Shown one piece after another: positions 25,437 to 33,948 of a stretch of DNA of 57,149 nt (the stretch's first letter is position 1; each line of letters opens with the position of its first letter). This stretch comes from Chloroflexota bacterium (GTDB lineage Bacteria; Chloroflexota; Dehalococcoidia; Lucifugimonadales; UBA3495). The notes under the pieces were generated by a model. That model was given only the letters and a program-made list of their open reading frames with translations. It was not told the origin of the DNA and searched no databases. The DNA lies in NCBI GenBank assembly GCA_022573285.1, contig JACZUF010000018.1, positions 1 to 57,149 on the forward strand. Reading direction: 5' to 3'. The position numbers and the translations under genes are program-made.

Positions 25437-26540
25437 GTGACCTCAGAGAACCTCCGGACCGCCCTCCACGACACCCATGTTTCCCTGGGCGGACGTATGG
25501 TGCCCTTCGGGGGTTGGGACATGCCGGTGCAGTACCCGTCCGGCATCTTGGCCGAGGTGAAAGCCGTCCGGACCGCCACCGGGGTGTTCGACGTATCCCA
25601 CATGGGCCGTCTCTACCTGTCCGGCCCCAAGGCCACCGAATTTCTCGACTGGGTGCTTACCGGCTCCGCCTCGACCCTCCGCGTGGGCCGGGCCCGTTAC
25701 TGCATGATCTGCAACGAGAAAGGCGGCGTGATCGACGACACCATCTTCTACCGCCTCTCTGAGGACCGATACCTACTGGTCCCCAACGCCGGCAACCGCC
25801 CGGCCGTCGTCGCCTGGTTCCAACATTGGATCGACGAGAAGTTCTCTCCCGGCTGCGCCATGGAGGACGTAACCGGCACAACCGGGCTAATCGCCTTCCA
25901 GGGTCCCGGCACGCCCGACGTGATCGACAAGCTGGCCGATACGCCGCTTTCGGGGATGCGTTACTTCTCCTGGACCGAAAGCTCCATTCAGGGGGCTCCG
26001 GTGCTGGTGGGCCGGACCGGCTATACCGGGGAAGATGGGTTCGAGATGCTGGTCCAGGAAAACGCTGTGGTCAAAGTCTGGAACGCCCTCACCGGATCGG
26101 GCGCTGTCCCATGCGGACTGGGGGCCAGGGACGTATTGCGCTTAGAGGCGGCATTGCCCCTCCACGGTCATGAGATCGACGAGGAGACCACGCCCATCGA
26201 GGCCGGCCTCGACCGCTTTGTGCGCTTCGACAAGGAATACGTCGGCTCCGATGTTCTGAAGGACCAGCAAGAAAACGGCATCCAACGGAAATTGGTGGGA
26301 TTCACCCTGCCGGGACGCAGCGCGCCCCGCGCCGGGTACAGCCTTCTTCACCAAGGAGAGACCATCGGCTCCGTGACCAGCGGAAGCTATTCACCAACCC
26401 TTGACACCAGCATCGGCATGGGCTACGTTTTGGAGCGTTACGCCGAGCCCGGCGCGGCGTTGGACCTGGATCTACGGGGCCGCACGGTCCAGGTGACAGT
26501 AACGGCGCTCCCCTTCTACACCCGGCCCAGGAGGACCTAG
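25437..26540 (+). CDS. gcvT: Glycine cleavage system T protein (aminomethyltransferase)
   Basis: GcvT transfers the methylene group of the aminomethyl-lipoyl H protein to tetrahydrofolate and releases ammonia. The 367-residue protein has the family landmarks P-F-G-G-W-D-M-P-V-Q-Y, F-D-V-S-H-M-G, the R-T-G-Y-T-G-E-D-G-F-E segment, the catalytic Asp in G-L-G-A-R-D-V-L-R-L-E, and the C-terminal barrel. First gene of a tight T-H-PA-PB operon, so the whole decarboxylase system except the shared L protein is made here. The start is GTG at 25437. I looked for a glycine riboswitch in the 158-base leader and saw no convincing one. Confidence 0.97.
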   Translation: MTSENLRTALHDTHVSLGGRMVPFGGWDMPVQYPSGILAEVKAVRTATGVFDVSHMGRLYLSGPKATEFLDWVLTGSASTLRVGRARYCMICNEKGGVIDDTIFYRLSEDRYLLVPNAGNRPAVVAWFQHWIDEKFSPGCAMEDVTGTTGLIAFQGPGTPDVIDKLADTPLSGMRYFSWTESSIQGAPVLVGRTGYTGEDGFEMLVQENAVVKVWNALTGSGAVPCGLGARDVLRLEAALPLHGHEIDEETTPIEAGLDRFVRFDKEYVGSDVLKDQQENGIQRKLVGFTLPGRSAPRAGYSLLHQGETIGSVTSGSYSPTLDTSIGMGYVLERYAEPGAALDLDLRGRTVQVTVTALPFYTRPRRT

Positions 26541-26545
26541 GCGAA

Positions 26546-26935
26546 GTGAGTCCCGACGACCGCAAATACACCCAAGAACACGAGTGGGTCAAGATTGAAG
26601 ACGCGGCCAGCAAGACCGCCGTAGCCGGCATCACCGACTACGCCCAAGACCAACTGGGAGACATCGTGTTCTTCGAACTGCCCAAGGTCGGCGACAGCGT
26701 GGCTCATCTGGGCAAGATGGGCGAGGTCGAATCGGTGAAGGCCGTTTCGGACCTGTTCTCCCCCATCACCGGCGAGGTAACGGAGATCAACGAGAAGCTG
26801 TTGGACCACCCCGAGTTGGTCAATGAAGACCCCTTCGGCGAAGGGTGGCTCATCAAGGTCACCATGTCGGACGTCGCGGAGGCCGACGGGTTGATGTCGG
26901 CCCAAGACTACGACGCTTACACCGCTGGCCTGTAA
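26546..26935 (+). CDS. gcvH: Glycine cleavage system H protein
   Basis: GcvH is the lipoyl carrier that moves the aminomethyl group between the P, T and L proteins. The 129-residue protein has the family pattern H-E-W-V-K, G-I-T-D-Y-A-Q-D-Q-L-G-D-I-V, and the lipoyl-lysine site V-E-S-V-K-A, where Lys65 is the modified residue. The start is GTG at 26546 with GGAGG about ten bases upstream, six bases after gcvT. The TAA shares its last A with the ATG of gcvPA (TAATG), showing translational coupling. Confidence 0.97.
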   Translation: MSPDDRKYTQEHEWVKIEDAASKTAVAGITDYAQDQLGDIVFFELPKVGDSVAHLGKMGEVESVKAVSDLFSPITGEVTEINEKLLDHPELVNEDPFGEGWLIKVTMSDVAEADGLMSAQDYDAYTAGL

Positions 26936-28284
26936 TGACCGCCACCCGGCCCGATACCGCAGGGCACTTCCAGTCCCACTACATCCCCAACACCACCGGC
27001 GAGCAGGCAGAGATGTTGGCCTCCCTGGGCATCGACTCCATCGATCAGCTCTTCGCCGACATCCCGGCCGAGTTCCGCAATCCCACCCTGGACCTGCCCG
27101 CGCCACTGTCGGAACTGGAGATCCAGCGGGAACTAGGCGGCTTGGCCGCCAAGAACCGTCCCCTGGGCAGCGGCCCTTCCTTCCTGGGCGCCGGCTCCTA
27201 CGACCATTTCATCCCCGCCATCATCAAGCCGTTGATAACCCGCGGCGAATTCCTCACCGCCTACACGCCATACCAGGCCGAGGCCAGCCAGGGGACACTA
27301 CAGGTGATCTACGAGTTCCAGACGCTGGTCTGCAACCTCTACGGCATGGAAGTGGCCAACGCCGGCATGTACGACGGCGCGACCAGTCTGGCCGAGGCGG
27401 CGCTGATGGCCTGCCGGGTGACCAAACGGGCGAAGGTCGCCCTGGCCGACACCCTCTCTCCCGCCTACTCGGCCGTGATACGCACCTACTGCCAGTCTCA
27501 AGATATTTCGGTGGAGATTACCAGCTGCGACCAGATGTCGAGACCCGCGTTGGATGCCACGACGGCTTGTCTGGTGCTACAGTACCCCAACTTTTTCGGG
27601 TACATCGAAGACCTGCAATCGTTGGTGAACGCCGCCCACGAGCAGGGCGCCATGGCGGTGGTCTCCTGCGACCCCACCGCTATGGGCATGTTCCAGCCTC
27701 CGGGCCACTACGGGGCCGACATCGTCACCGGCGATGGGCAGCCCCTGGGCATCCCCGCCAGCTACGGTGGACCTTACGTGGGCCTATTCGCCACCAAGCA
27801 GGAATACATCCGCCAGATGCCCAGCCGTCTCTCGGGCCGCACGGTGGACAAGAACGGCAAGACCGGCTACGTGCTCACCCTCCAGACCAGGGAGCAGCAC
27901 ATCCGCCGGGAGCGGGCCACCTCCAACATCTGCACCAACGAGGCCCTGTACGCCCTGGCTGCCACCATTTATCTGGCGGCCATGGGCAAACACGGGCTGC
28001 GCCGGGTCGCCGAGTTGTGCTACCACAAAGCCCACTACGCGGCTGCCAAGATCGGCGAATTACCGGGTTATTCCCTGCCCCTCTCCGGCCCTTTCTTCCA
28101 GGAGTTCGTCGTCCAATGCCCCGCCCCACCGGCCGAGATCAACAAAAAGCTGATGGAGCGGAACATTCTGGGCGGTCTGGACGTGAGCGGGCAGGTGGCC
28201 AACGGCATGCTTCTGTGTGTCACCGAGATGAACGCCAGAGAGGACATCGACGCCTTGGTGGCGGCGCTGGCGGAGTTCAAGTAA
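26935..28284 (+). CDS. gcvPA: Glycine dehydrogenase (decarboxylating) subunit 1
   Basis: This 449-residue protein is the N-terminal half of the split P protein, which with GcvPB decarboxylates glycine using pyridoxal phosphate. It shows I-P-N-T, T-P-Y-Q-A-E-A-S-Q-G-T-L-Q, G-A-T-S-L-A-E-A, and G-G-P-Y-V-G-L-F. It lacks the PLP lysine, as expected for subunit 1. The two-subunit P protein is typical of many Firmicutes, Chloroflexota and Archaea, whereas a fused GcvP is found in proteobacteria. It overlaps gcvH and gcvPB by one base each. Confidence 0.97.
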   Translation: MTATRPDTAGHFQSHYIPNTTGEQAEMLASLGIDSIDQLFADIPAEFRNPTLDLPAPLSELEIQRELGGLAAKNRPLGSGPSFLGAGSYDHFIPAIIKPLITRGEFLTAYTPYQAEASQGTLQVIYEFQTLVCNLYGMEVANAGMYDGATSLAEAALMACRVTKRAKVALADTLSPAYSAVIRTYCQSQDISVEITSCDQMSRPALDATTACLVLQYPNFFGYIEDLQSLVNAAHEQGAMAVVSCDPTAMGMFQPPGHYGADIVTGDGQPLGIPASYGGPYVGLFATKQEYIRQMPSRLSGRTVDKNGKTGYVLTLQTREQHIRRERATSNICTNEALYALAATIYLAAMGKHGLRRVAELCYHKAHYAAAKIGELPGYSLPLSGPFFQEFVVQCPAPPAEINKKLMERNILGGLDVSGQVANGMLLCVTEMNAREDIDALVAALAEFK

Positions 28285-29750
28285 TGCGGCAAGGCGGCAA
28301 CCGGCAGACCGAAAAACTGCTGATGGAGCGGAGCGTGCCGGGCCGGGTGGGCACGGTGTTGCCGGACCTGGATGTTCCGGCCCAGCCCCTGCCCGGCGGC
28401 GCGCTATTGCGGGGCGAACTGCCGCTGCCCGAGGTGTCGGAGCCGGAGGTGGTCCAGTATTTCACCGGGCTCAGCCAGTTGAACTTTTCCATCGACACCC
28501 ATTTCTATCCCCTGGGCAGTTGTACTATGAAGTACAACCCCAAGATAAACGACGAGATTTCGTTCCTGCCCGGATTCGCGGGCATCCACCCGATGCAGCC
28601 CGCCGAACATTCGCAGGGGGCGCTGGAGCTGCTGCACCGGCTGCAGGGCTTCCTTAGCGAGATCACCGGACTGCCCGCGGTGAGCCTGGCGACACTGGCC
28701 GGCGCCCACGGGGAATTGGCCGGCATGCTGATGATCCGGGCGCATCACCTGGCCAACGGCGGCACGGGCCGAACCAAGGTGGCCATCCCCGATAGCGCCC
28801 ACGGCACCAACCCGGCGTCGGCCGCCATGGCCGGCTTCCAGGTCGTGGAGTTGGCCTCGGACAAGGAAGGCAACGTGGACCTGGAGGCCCTGCGCGAGGT
28901 CGCCGGTCCCGACCTTGCCGGAGTGATGATCACCCTGCCCAGCACTTTAGGTCTATTTGACACCAACATCGTTGAGGTCTGCCGGATAGTCCACGAAGCG
29001 GGCGGTCTGGTCTACGGCGACGGCGCCAACATGAACGCCCTCTTGGGCCGGGTGAAGCTGGGCGAACTTGGCTTCGACGTCGCCCATCTGAACCTGCACA
29101 AGACCTTCAGCACGCCCCATGGCGGCGGCGGGCCCGGAGCGGGTCCCGTGTGCGCCACCCGCCAATTGGCCCCCTATCTTTCAGCCCCCATCGTCACCCA
29201 GCGGGGCGATGCCTTCGAGTTGTCCACACCGGAGAAGAGCATCGGGAAGCTGAGCGGCTTCCACGGCAACTTCGGCGTGCTGGTGCGGGCCTACACCTAC
29301 ATACGAACCCTGGGCGGCGCGGGCATCAAGTCCATCAGCGGCAACGCGGTACTGAACGCCAACTACATGATGAATGCCCTGCGAGGCGTCTATCACCTGC
29401 CCTACGACCGCACCTGTATGCACGAGGCGGTGTTCTCCGCGGATTGGCAGAAGGAGCGCGGCTCCAGCGGCCTGGAGATCGCCAAACGGTTGCTGGACTA
29501 CGGCTTTCACGCGCCGACCATGTACTTCCCCCTCATCGTCCACGAGGCGCTCATGATCGAGCCGACGGAGTCGGAAACCAAGGAAACCATCGACTCGTTC
29601 GTCCAGGCTCTCATCGACATCGACCGCGAGGTCACCGAGAACACCGAACTGGTGAACAGCGCGCCCCACACCACCCCGGTGGCCCGGCTGGACGAGGCCA
29701 AAGCGGCCCGCCAACCCGACCTGCGCTGGCAGCCGGAAGCGGCGGATTAG
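28284..29750 (+). CDS. gcvPB: Glycine dehydrogenase (decarboxylating) subunit 2
   Basis: The 488-residue catalytic half of the P protein carries the pyridoxal phosphate on Lys273 in N-L-H-K-T-F, followed by the glycine-rich H-G-G-G-G-P-G loop. Other family features are F-Y-P-L-G-S-C-T-M-K-Y-N-P, H-G-T-N-P-A-S and G-D-G-A-N-M-N. It is the last gene of the operon and its stop lies only three bases from the end of the convergent dehydrogenase gene, with no obvious terminator between them. Confidence 0.97.
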   Translation: MRQGGNRQTEKLLMERSVPGRVGTVLPDLDVPAQPLPGGALLRGELPLPEVSEPEVVQYFTGLSQLNFSIDTHFYPLGSCTMKYNPKINDEISFLPGFAGIHPMQPAEHSQGALELLHRLQGFLSEITGLPAVSLATLAGAHGELAGMLMIRAHHLANGGTGRTKVAIPDSAHGTNPASAAMAGFQVVELASDKEGNVDLEALREVAGPDLAGVMITLPSTLGLFDTNIVEVCRIVHEAGGLVYGDGANMNALLGRVKLGELGFDVAHLNLHKTFSTPHGGGGPGAGPVCATRQLAPYLSAPIVTQRGDAFELSTPEKSIGKLSGFHGNFGVLVRAYTYIRTLGGAGIKSISGNAVLNANYMMNALRGVYHLPYDRTCMHEAVFSADWQKERGSSGLEIAKRLLDYGFHAPTMYFPLIVHEALMIEPTESETKETIDSFVQALIDIDREVTENTELVNSAPHTTPVARLDEAKAARQPDLRWQPEAAD

Positions 29751-29753
29751 CTT

Positions 29754-30689
29754 CTAGCCGTTCCTCTCCGCTTCCAACACCGCGTTCAGCACATCCTCGT
29801 CCACCCGCACCTCCACCCCGGCGCGCTCTTCCTGTAGCAGCATGGCCACGCGGGAGTCCCGGTCGCCCCAGCCTCGGTTCATGGCCTCGGTCATCTCCAT
29901 GAGCGCCAGGTTGGCCAGCCGCATGGGAACGTCGAACTCCCGTCCCACGGCCACCGCCAGGTCCACGTCCTTCCGCGCCAGCCTCAGGGCGAAGTCGGGC
30001 GGGTCGAACTTGCCCGGCAGCAGGTGCTCGGCCAGGCCCTCGAAGGTGCCGCGCCGTCCCTGTGCGCCCTTGCGCACCGCCTGCCAGAGGGCCAGGGGCT
30101 CGACGCCGGCTTTGACGCCCATAGTGAACACCTCGGCCAGGGCCGCTTGGACTATATAGCCGGTGCAGTTGTGCACCAGCTTGGCGATGGCGCCGCAGCC
30201 GATGGGGCCGACGTAGTAGGCCTTGTCTCCGATGGAATCCAGCACCGGCTTGCAGCGGTCGAACACGTCCTTGTCGCCGCCGACCCAGATGGCCAGGTTG
30301 CGGCTGGCCGCGCCCCTGGGGCCGCCGCTCACTGGGGCGTCCAAGACATCGATTCCCCGCGCCGCGGCCTCGGCGTGGATCTTCCGGATCATGCCCGGAG
30401 TGCTGGTGCTCAGGTCGAAGTAGACCTTGCCGGTGCTCATGCCCTCCAAGATGCCGGACTCGCCCAACGCCACGGCCTCGACTTCGGTGGGGCCGGGCAG
30501 CGACGTGAACACGATCTCCGATTGCTCGGCAACCTCTCTGGGGGTGTCGGCCCACTTCGCACCGGCTTCCAGGTGCCGGGTGGCCGAGGCCCGGTTGATG
30601 TCGTGGACCACCATCTCATTGCCGCCATCCAGGGCGTTGTAAGCCATGCTGCCGCCCATAGTCCCCAGTCCGATAAATCCTACTTTCAT
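29754..30689 (-). CDS. NAD(P)-dependent beta-hydroxyacid dehydrogenase (HIBADH-like)
   Basis: The 311-residue enzyme belongs to the 3-hydroxyisobutyrate/tartronate semialdehyde/6-phosphogluconate dehydrogenase superfamily. It has the N-terminal Rossmann motif G-F-I-G-L-G-T-M-G-G-x-M (about 4-15), the substrate-binding D-A-P-V-S-G-G-P-R-G-A (about 117-127), and the catalytic Lys170 in G-A-I-A-K-L-V-H-N. Many members oxidise 3-hydroxyacids or reduce short aldehydes. The substrate is not defined by sequence. It is convergent with gcvPB and divergent from the MaoC didomain gene. Confidence 0.92.
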   Translation of the reverse strand: MKVGFIGLGTMGGSMAYNALDGGNEMVVHDINRASATRHLEAGAKWADTPREVAEQSEIVFTSLPGPTEVEAVALGESGILEGMSTGKVYFDLSTSTPGMIRKIHAEAAARGIDVLDAPVSGGPRGAASRNLAIWVGGDKDVFDRCKPVLDSIGDKAYYVGPIGCGAIAKLVHNCTGYIVQAALAEVFTMGVKAGVEPLALWQAVRKGAQGRRGTFEGLAEHLLPGKFDPPDFALRLARKDVDLAVAVGREFDVPMRLANLALMEMTEAMNRGWGDRDSRVAMLLQEERAGVEVRVDEDVLNAVLEAERNG

Positions 30690-30865
30690 CTCAGTCCTCC
30701 CATCTCAATAATCCACGGCGGGCGACGCCCGCGCTCGGTTTTTAACGCTTCTGCGGGGCCTAACATAGCACAGCCAAGCTCGGATGCACCATCTGATCCT
30801 GGCCGTTCGCGCTGGGGTAGAATGAGAGCGGAAGCGATCAGACTCAGTAAAGACAGAGGGCAGGT

Positions 30866-31858
30866 ATGCTAGACCAGCAGGAGAAACTGTGGGACTTCGA
30901 CGCGGTGGAACCGGGTCAGGTCGGCAACGAAACGGTGGTGGAGATCACGGCCGAGAACATCGCGGAGTACGCCCTGGTGGCCTTGAACCCAGACCCAAGA
31001 TACCAGCCGGACGCAAGCGGCCTTGCCGCCATGCCGACCATGGTTCTCAGCTATGCGCCACTCCTCCGCGAAGAGATTGCCGAAGCCAACGGATTCGTGG
31101 CTTTTGAAGTGTCGAAAACGGCCCGGCGGCAAACCCCCTTCGCCAAGTGCGAAGCCCGTTGGTTCCACCCGGTGGTCCCCGGCGACACCATCACCGGCCG
31201 GCGGCGGGTGCTGGAGAAGTACGAGCGCCGGGGCAGTAAGTTCGTCACCTTCCGGGTGGAGGCCATCAATCAGCGGGGCGAAAAGGCCGCCGAATACGAC
31301 TACACCTGCATCTTCGAGTACGCCAAAGGTCAGCGGGAGGCGCCACCCCCTAACGCGCCATCTAATGAGGACAGCCCCCAGCCCGACTCATCAGCAGAAT
31401 CAATGCAGACCGGCAGGAGCAAGTTGTTGGACTTCGGTGCGGCATCCATCGATGACACGTTGCCCGAGATAGCCATCACCGAGAGCCAGGAGATCATCAA
31501 CCGCAAGAACGATTTCCGGCTGGCCGGCCGCCCCAGCGAGAGCAACATTCACACCGACGAGGAGTTCGCCAAGCAGAACATCTTCGGCGGCACCACCAAC
31601 TCGGGTCCCGCCACCATGTCCTACGTGGACCAGATGCTGGAGCTTTCCTTCTCCCTCGGCAGTTTCCACTCGGGGGGCAGTCTGCTGATGCGGGCCATCA
31701 CGCCCTTCCGGAGCGGCGACACGGTCAACTTCCAAGGGGAGATAACGGGCAAGAGCGAGGAGGCGGGAAAGAGGGTGCTGGAGTGCCGGATAAAGGGCAT
31801 CAACCAGCGGGGCGAGTTGGTGTGCCTGGCCGATGCGTCATTGGTGATGGACGGTTAG
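30866..31858 (+). CDS. MaoC-like didomain hydratase
   Basis: The 330-residue protein holds two hotdog-fold domains joined by a polar linker of about 35 residues (rich in Pro, Ser, Glu; about 155-190). The N-terminal domain has W-F-H-P-V-V-P-G-D-T-I-T-G and the second F-R-S-G-D-T-V-N-F-Q-G, the strand pair typical of MaoC-type (R)-hydratases. The didomain form resembles FAS1-like dehydratase proteins of the two-hotdog type. The usual catalytic D-x-N-P-x-H motif is recognisable only in degenerate form (A-L-N-P-D-P-R-Y), so hydration activity is uncertain. Substrates are probably enoyl-CoA esters. An AGAGGGCAGG site precedes the ATG. Confidence 0.82.
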   Translation: MLDQQEKLWDFDAVEPGQVGNETVVEITAENIAEYALVALNPDPRYQPDASGLAAMPTMVLSYAPLLREEIAEANGFVAFEVSKTARRQTPFAKCEARWFHPVVPGDTITGRRRVLEKYERRGSKFVTFRVEAINQRGEKAAEYDYTCIFEYAKGQREAPPPNAPSNEDSPQPDSSAESMQTGRSKLLDFGAASIDDTLPEIAITESQEIINRKNDFRLAGRPSESNIHTDEEFAKQNIFGGTTNSGPATMSYVDQMLELSFSLGSFHSGGSLLMRAITPFRSGDTVNFQGEITGKSEEAGKRVLECRIKGINQRGELVCLADASLVMDG

Positions 31859-31861
31859 GAC

Positions 31862-32053
31862 TTATTGAAGGTACTGCCGAATCATCTGCGGTCGTTCATC
31901 CTCCTCGAAGTGACATCGGACCGCGTCCCGCACCATCGTTCTGAGCTCATCCATACTCTCGGCTTCAGTAAAGATGGACTCGCCCAGGGCCTTGGCCTCG
32001 TAGCCGCCTTCAGGCGATTCCTCGACAAGAAAGATGATTTCACTGGAGCTCAT
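31862..32053 (-). CDS. Small HicB-like protein
   Basis: A 63-residue protein starting M-S-S-S-E-I-I-F-L-V-E-E, with G-G-Y-E-A-K-A-L-G, I-F-T-E-A-E-S-M-D-E-L and V-R-C-H-F-E-E-D-E. This is the partial RNase-H-like fold of HicB-type proteins, and homologs have been mislabelled as '2-oxoisovalerate dehydrogenase'. It lies 34 bases downstream of hicB on the same strand and so could be a third member of that toxin-antitoxin locus. The ATG at 32053 with AGAGGG just upstream is preferred over an in-frame start at 32068. Confidence 0.7.
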   Translation of the reverse strand: MSSSEIIFLVEESPEGGYEAKALGESIFTEAESMDELRTMVRDAVRCHFEEDERPQMIRQYLQ

Positions 32054-32087
32054 GGTCCCTCTCTGCATGGCTTTCTGATCCCGGCGC

Positions 32088-32300
32088 CTAAGCTGGAACG
32101 TCCACCATTTCGGTCCAGGTACCCGGCTCCGGAATCGCCTCTTCGGATTCGCGCAGCCCCTCTAAATGAAACACGATGGCCTCGCGGATAAGGCTTTCTG
32201 TTTCCTCTCGGGTTTCACCGGCGGCTACGCAGCCTGGCAGATCGGGCACATAAGCCGACCAGCCGGTGGTTGTCTGCTCGTACACAACAATATACGTCAT
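32088..32300 (-). CDS. hicB: HicB-type antitoxin
   Basis: The 70-residue protein has the HicB partial-RNase-H fold: Y-I-V-V-Y-E-Q-T-T-T-G-W-S-A-Y-V-P-D-L-P-G-C-V-A-A-G, then T-R-E-E-T-E-S-L-I-R-E-A-I. There is no DNA-binding tail, so autoregulation would need another factor. The start overlaps the stop of the hicA gene upstream by four bases (ATGA), as is usual for co-translated toxin-antitoxin pairs. Confidence 0.85.
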   Translation of the reverse strand: MTYIVVYEQTTTGWSAYVPDLPGCVAAGETREETESLIREAIVFHLEGLRESEEAIPEPGTWTEMVDVPA

Positions 32301-32500
32301 TCATTTTCCTCTCTTGTCAAACCAGCTTGTTTCAAGATGCTATTCCACGTACCCGAAGCCACGTCCCTATTTGCATTGCCTGCTATAGTCACAGTACCGG
32401 TTTTGCTCGGGTGTTTGTATTGGCGGTGGCTGCCTCTTGTTCTTGCCAGAAACCAGCCGTCGCGCTCGACCAAACGCATAGCGTCTCTAACTTTCGGCAC
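32297..32500 (-). CDS. hicA: HicA-type mRNA interferase toxin
   Basis: The 67-residue double-stranded-RNA-binding-like protein has the HicA core: L-V-E-R-D-G-W-F-L, R-T-R-G-S-H-R-Q-Y-K-H-P with the catalytic His, V-T-I-A-G-N and the C-terminal helix T-W-N-S-I-L-K-Q-A-G-L. HicA cleaves mRNA and is neutralised by HicB. Toxin-first order (hicA then hicB) is the common one. The GTG at 32500 is the start; no strong ribosome-binding site is visible. Confidence 0.85.
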   Translation of the reverse strand: MPKVRDAMRLVERDGWFLARTRGSHRQYKHPSKTGTVTIAGNANRDVASGTWNSILKQAGLTREENE

Positions 32501-32565
32501 AGCTGAGTCCGGCCATCCAATCCTGCTTTACCATCGTATCAGCGATAATCTAAATTCTAACACCC

Positions 32566-32988
32566 CTACCGCAACATCCCGTAAACCCGCTCGGGCTTGA
32601 CCAGCACGATCACCGCGTCCTGTTTGACCATCGCTTGGTCATACTCCTCCCAGTCAGGGTGGTCCTTGTCGCCGCAGGCGCGGAAGACCTCCCGCAGCTC
32701 CACCCGCATCTTTTCGGAGTCGGTGTTCCGATAGTCCATGAGCGTGGCGGGGCCCTCGACGACGACGAAGCTGCGCCAGCTGTCGGCGACCGACATCACC
32801 GTGCACCGGGGGTCCCGCCTTAGGTTGCGGGCCTTGGCGGAACTACCCTTTACGATCACGAAGGCGGCGTTCCCCTGGTAGGACCCGCAGACCACGATGC
32901 TGGAATGTCCCGCGCCGTTGGCCTGAAATGTGGTGATCACACCCCGGTGGTTGTTCTCGAAATGGGGACGTGCGTCTTCGAACTCCAT
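32566..32988 (-). CDS. PPOX-class F420/FMN-dependent protein
   Basis: A 140-residue split-barrel protein: H-R-G-V-I-T-T-F near residue 14, S-S-I-V-V-C-G-S-Y, K-A-R-N-L-R-R-D-P-R-C-T-V-M-S after the helix, and the V-V-V-E-G-P-A strand. This is the PPOX-class F420-dependent (or FMN-dependent) family of small reductases common in Actinobacteria and Chloroflexota. It is only distantly like the member at 19952-20368. Substrate unknown. It is upstream of the HicAB locus on the same strand but separated by 65 bases. Confidence 0.82.
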   Translation of the reverse strand: MEFEDARPHFENNHRGVITTFQANGAGHSSIVVCGSYQGNAAFVIVKGSSAKARNLRRDPRCTVMSVADSWRSFVVVEGPATLMDYRNTDSEKMRVELREVFRACGDKDHPDWEEYDQAMVKQDAVIVLVKPERVYGMLR

Positions 32989-33127
32989 AACTCCACCTCA
33001 CAGGAAAGTTGTTTACGGCCGGGGGTTCCGGCCCGGCTTCTGGTATACCATAGCAGACGGCGATACCGCATCCATCGAGACCGGCTATCTAGGCGGACTA
33101 AATAGCCGAACCGACGGGGGTTGTTAC

Positions 33128-33934
33128 TTGGAATACCGCGAGCTGGGCGGCACGGGAGAGATGGTCCCCGAGATCGGCCTGGGCACCTGGAAATATAAGG
33201 GTGGGCCGGAGCCGCTGCAGAAGGGCATCGAACTAGGGGCCACCCTGATCGACACCGCCGAGATGTACCGGACTGAAGACGCCGTGGGCGCGGCGATAAA
33301 GGGCCGGCGCGGCCAGGTGTTTCTCGCCACCAAGGTCCTGGGCAGCAACCTGCGCCGCGACGCCGTGATCCGGGCCGCGGAGAACAGCCTGCGTCTCCTG
33401 GATGACGACGTAATCGACCTTTACCAGATCCACTGGTCCAACAGCGGGGTGCCCATCGCCGAGACCATGGGGGCCATGGAGGAACTGGTGGACCGTGGGG
33501 TCGTGCGCTACATCGGCGTGAGCAACTTCTCGGTGGCCGAGTTGAAAGAGGCCCAACGGGCAATGACCAAGTACCCGGTGGTCTCCAACCAGGTCCTCTA
33601 CAACCTCAAGAGGCGGGAGATCGAGCGAGACCTTATTCCTTATTGCGTGGACAATGACATCACGGTCATTGCCTACACGCCCCTGGCCGACGGCTCTCTT
33701 GCGGGACGGTCCCGGCTCCTGCCGGATAAAAGGGGCTCGGTCCTGGAGCAGGTGGCCCATGAGGTGAGCAAGACCCCGGCCCAAGTGGCCCTCAACTGGT
33801 GCCTGTCGCGGCCCAACGTCATCGTCATCCCCAAGAGCAACAGCGTGGCCCGGACGGTGGAGAACTGCGCAGCCTCGGGCTGGTCGCTATCCCCCAGCCA
33901 ACTGGCAACCTTAGAAGAGGCGTTTCCAATTTAG
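33128..33934 (+). CDS. Aldo/keto reductase
   Basis: A 268-residue NADPH-dependent (beta/alpha)8-barrel reductase. The family residues are seen in I-D-T-A-E-M-Y (Asp and the catalytic Tyr), A-T-K-V-L (Lys) and Y-Q-I-H-W (His). Other features are I-G-V-S-N-F, and the cofactor-binding I-V-I-P-K-S-N-S. The frame is open to 32930, but the extra residues overlap the divergent PPOX gene and lack family resemblance; TTG at 33128 has GGGGG seven bases before it, giving a normal, slightly short enzyme. Substrate not known. Confidence 0.88.
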   Translation: MEYRELGGTGEMVPEIGLGTWKYKGGPEPLQKGIELGATLIDTAEMYRTEDAVGAAIKGRRGQVFLATKVLGSNLRRDAVIRAAENSLRLLDDDVIDLYQIHWSNSGVPIAETMGAMEELVDRGVVRYIGVSNFSVAELKEAQRAMTKYPVVSNQVLYNLKRREIERDLIPYCVDNDITVIAYTPLADGSLAGRSRLLPDKRGSVLEQVAHEVSKTPAQVALNWCLSRPNVIVIPKSNSVARTVENCAASGWSLSPSQLATLEEAFPI

Positions 33935-33948
33935 CCGGCCTAGTTTGT

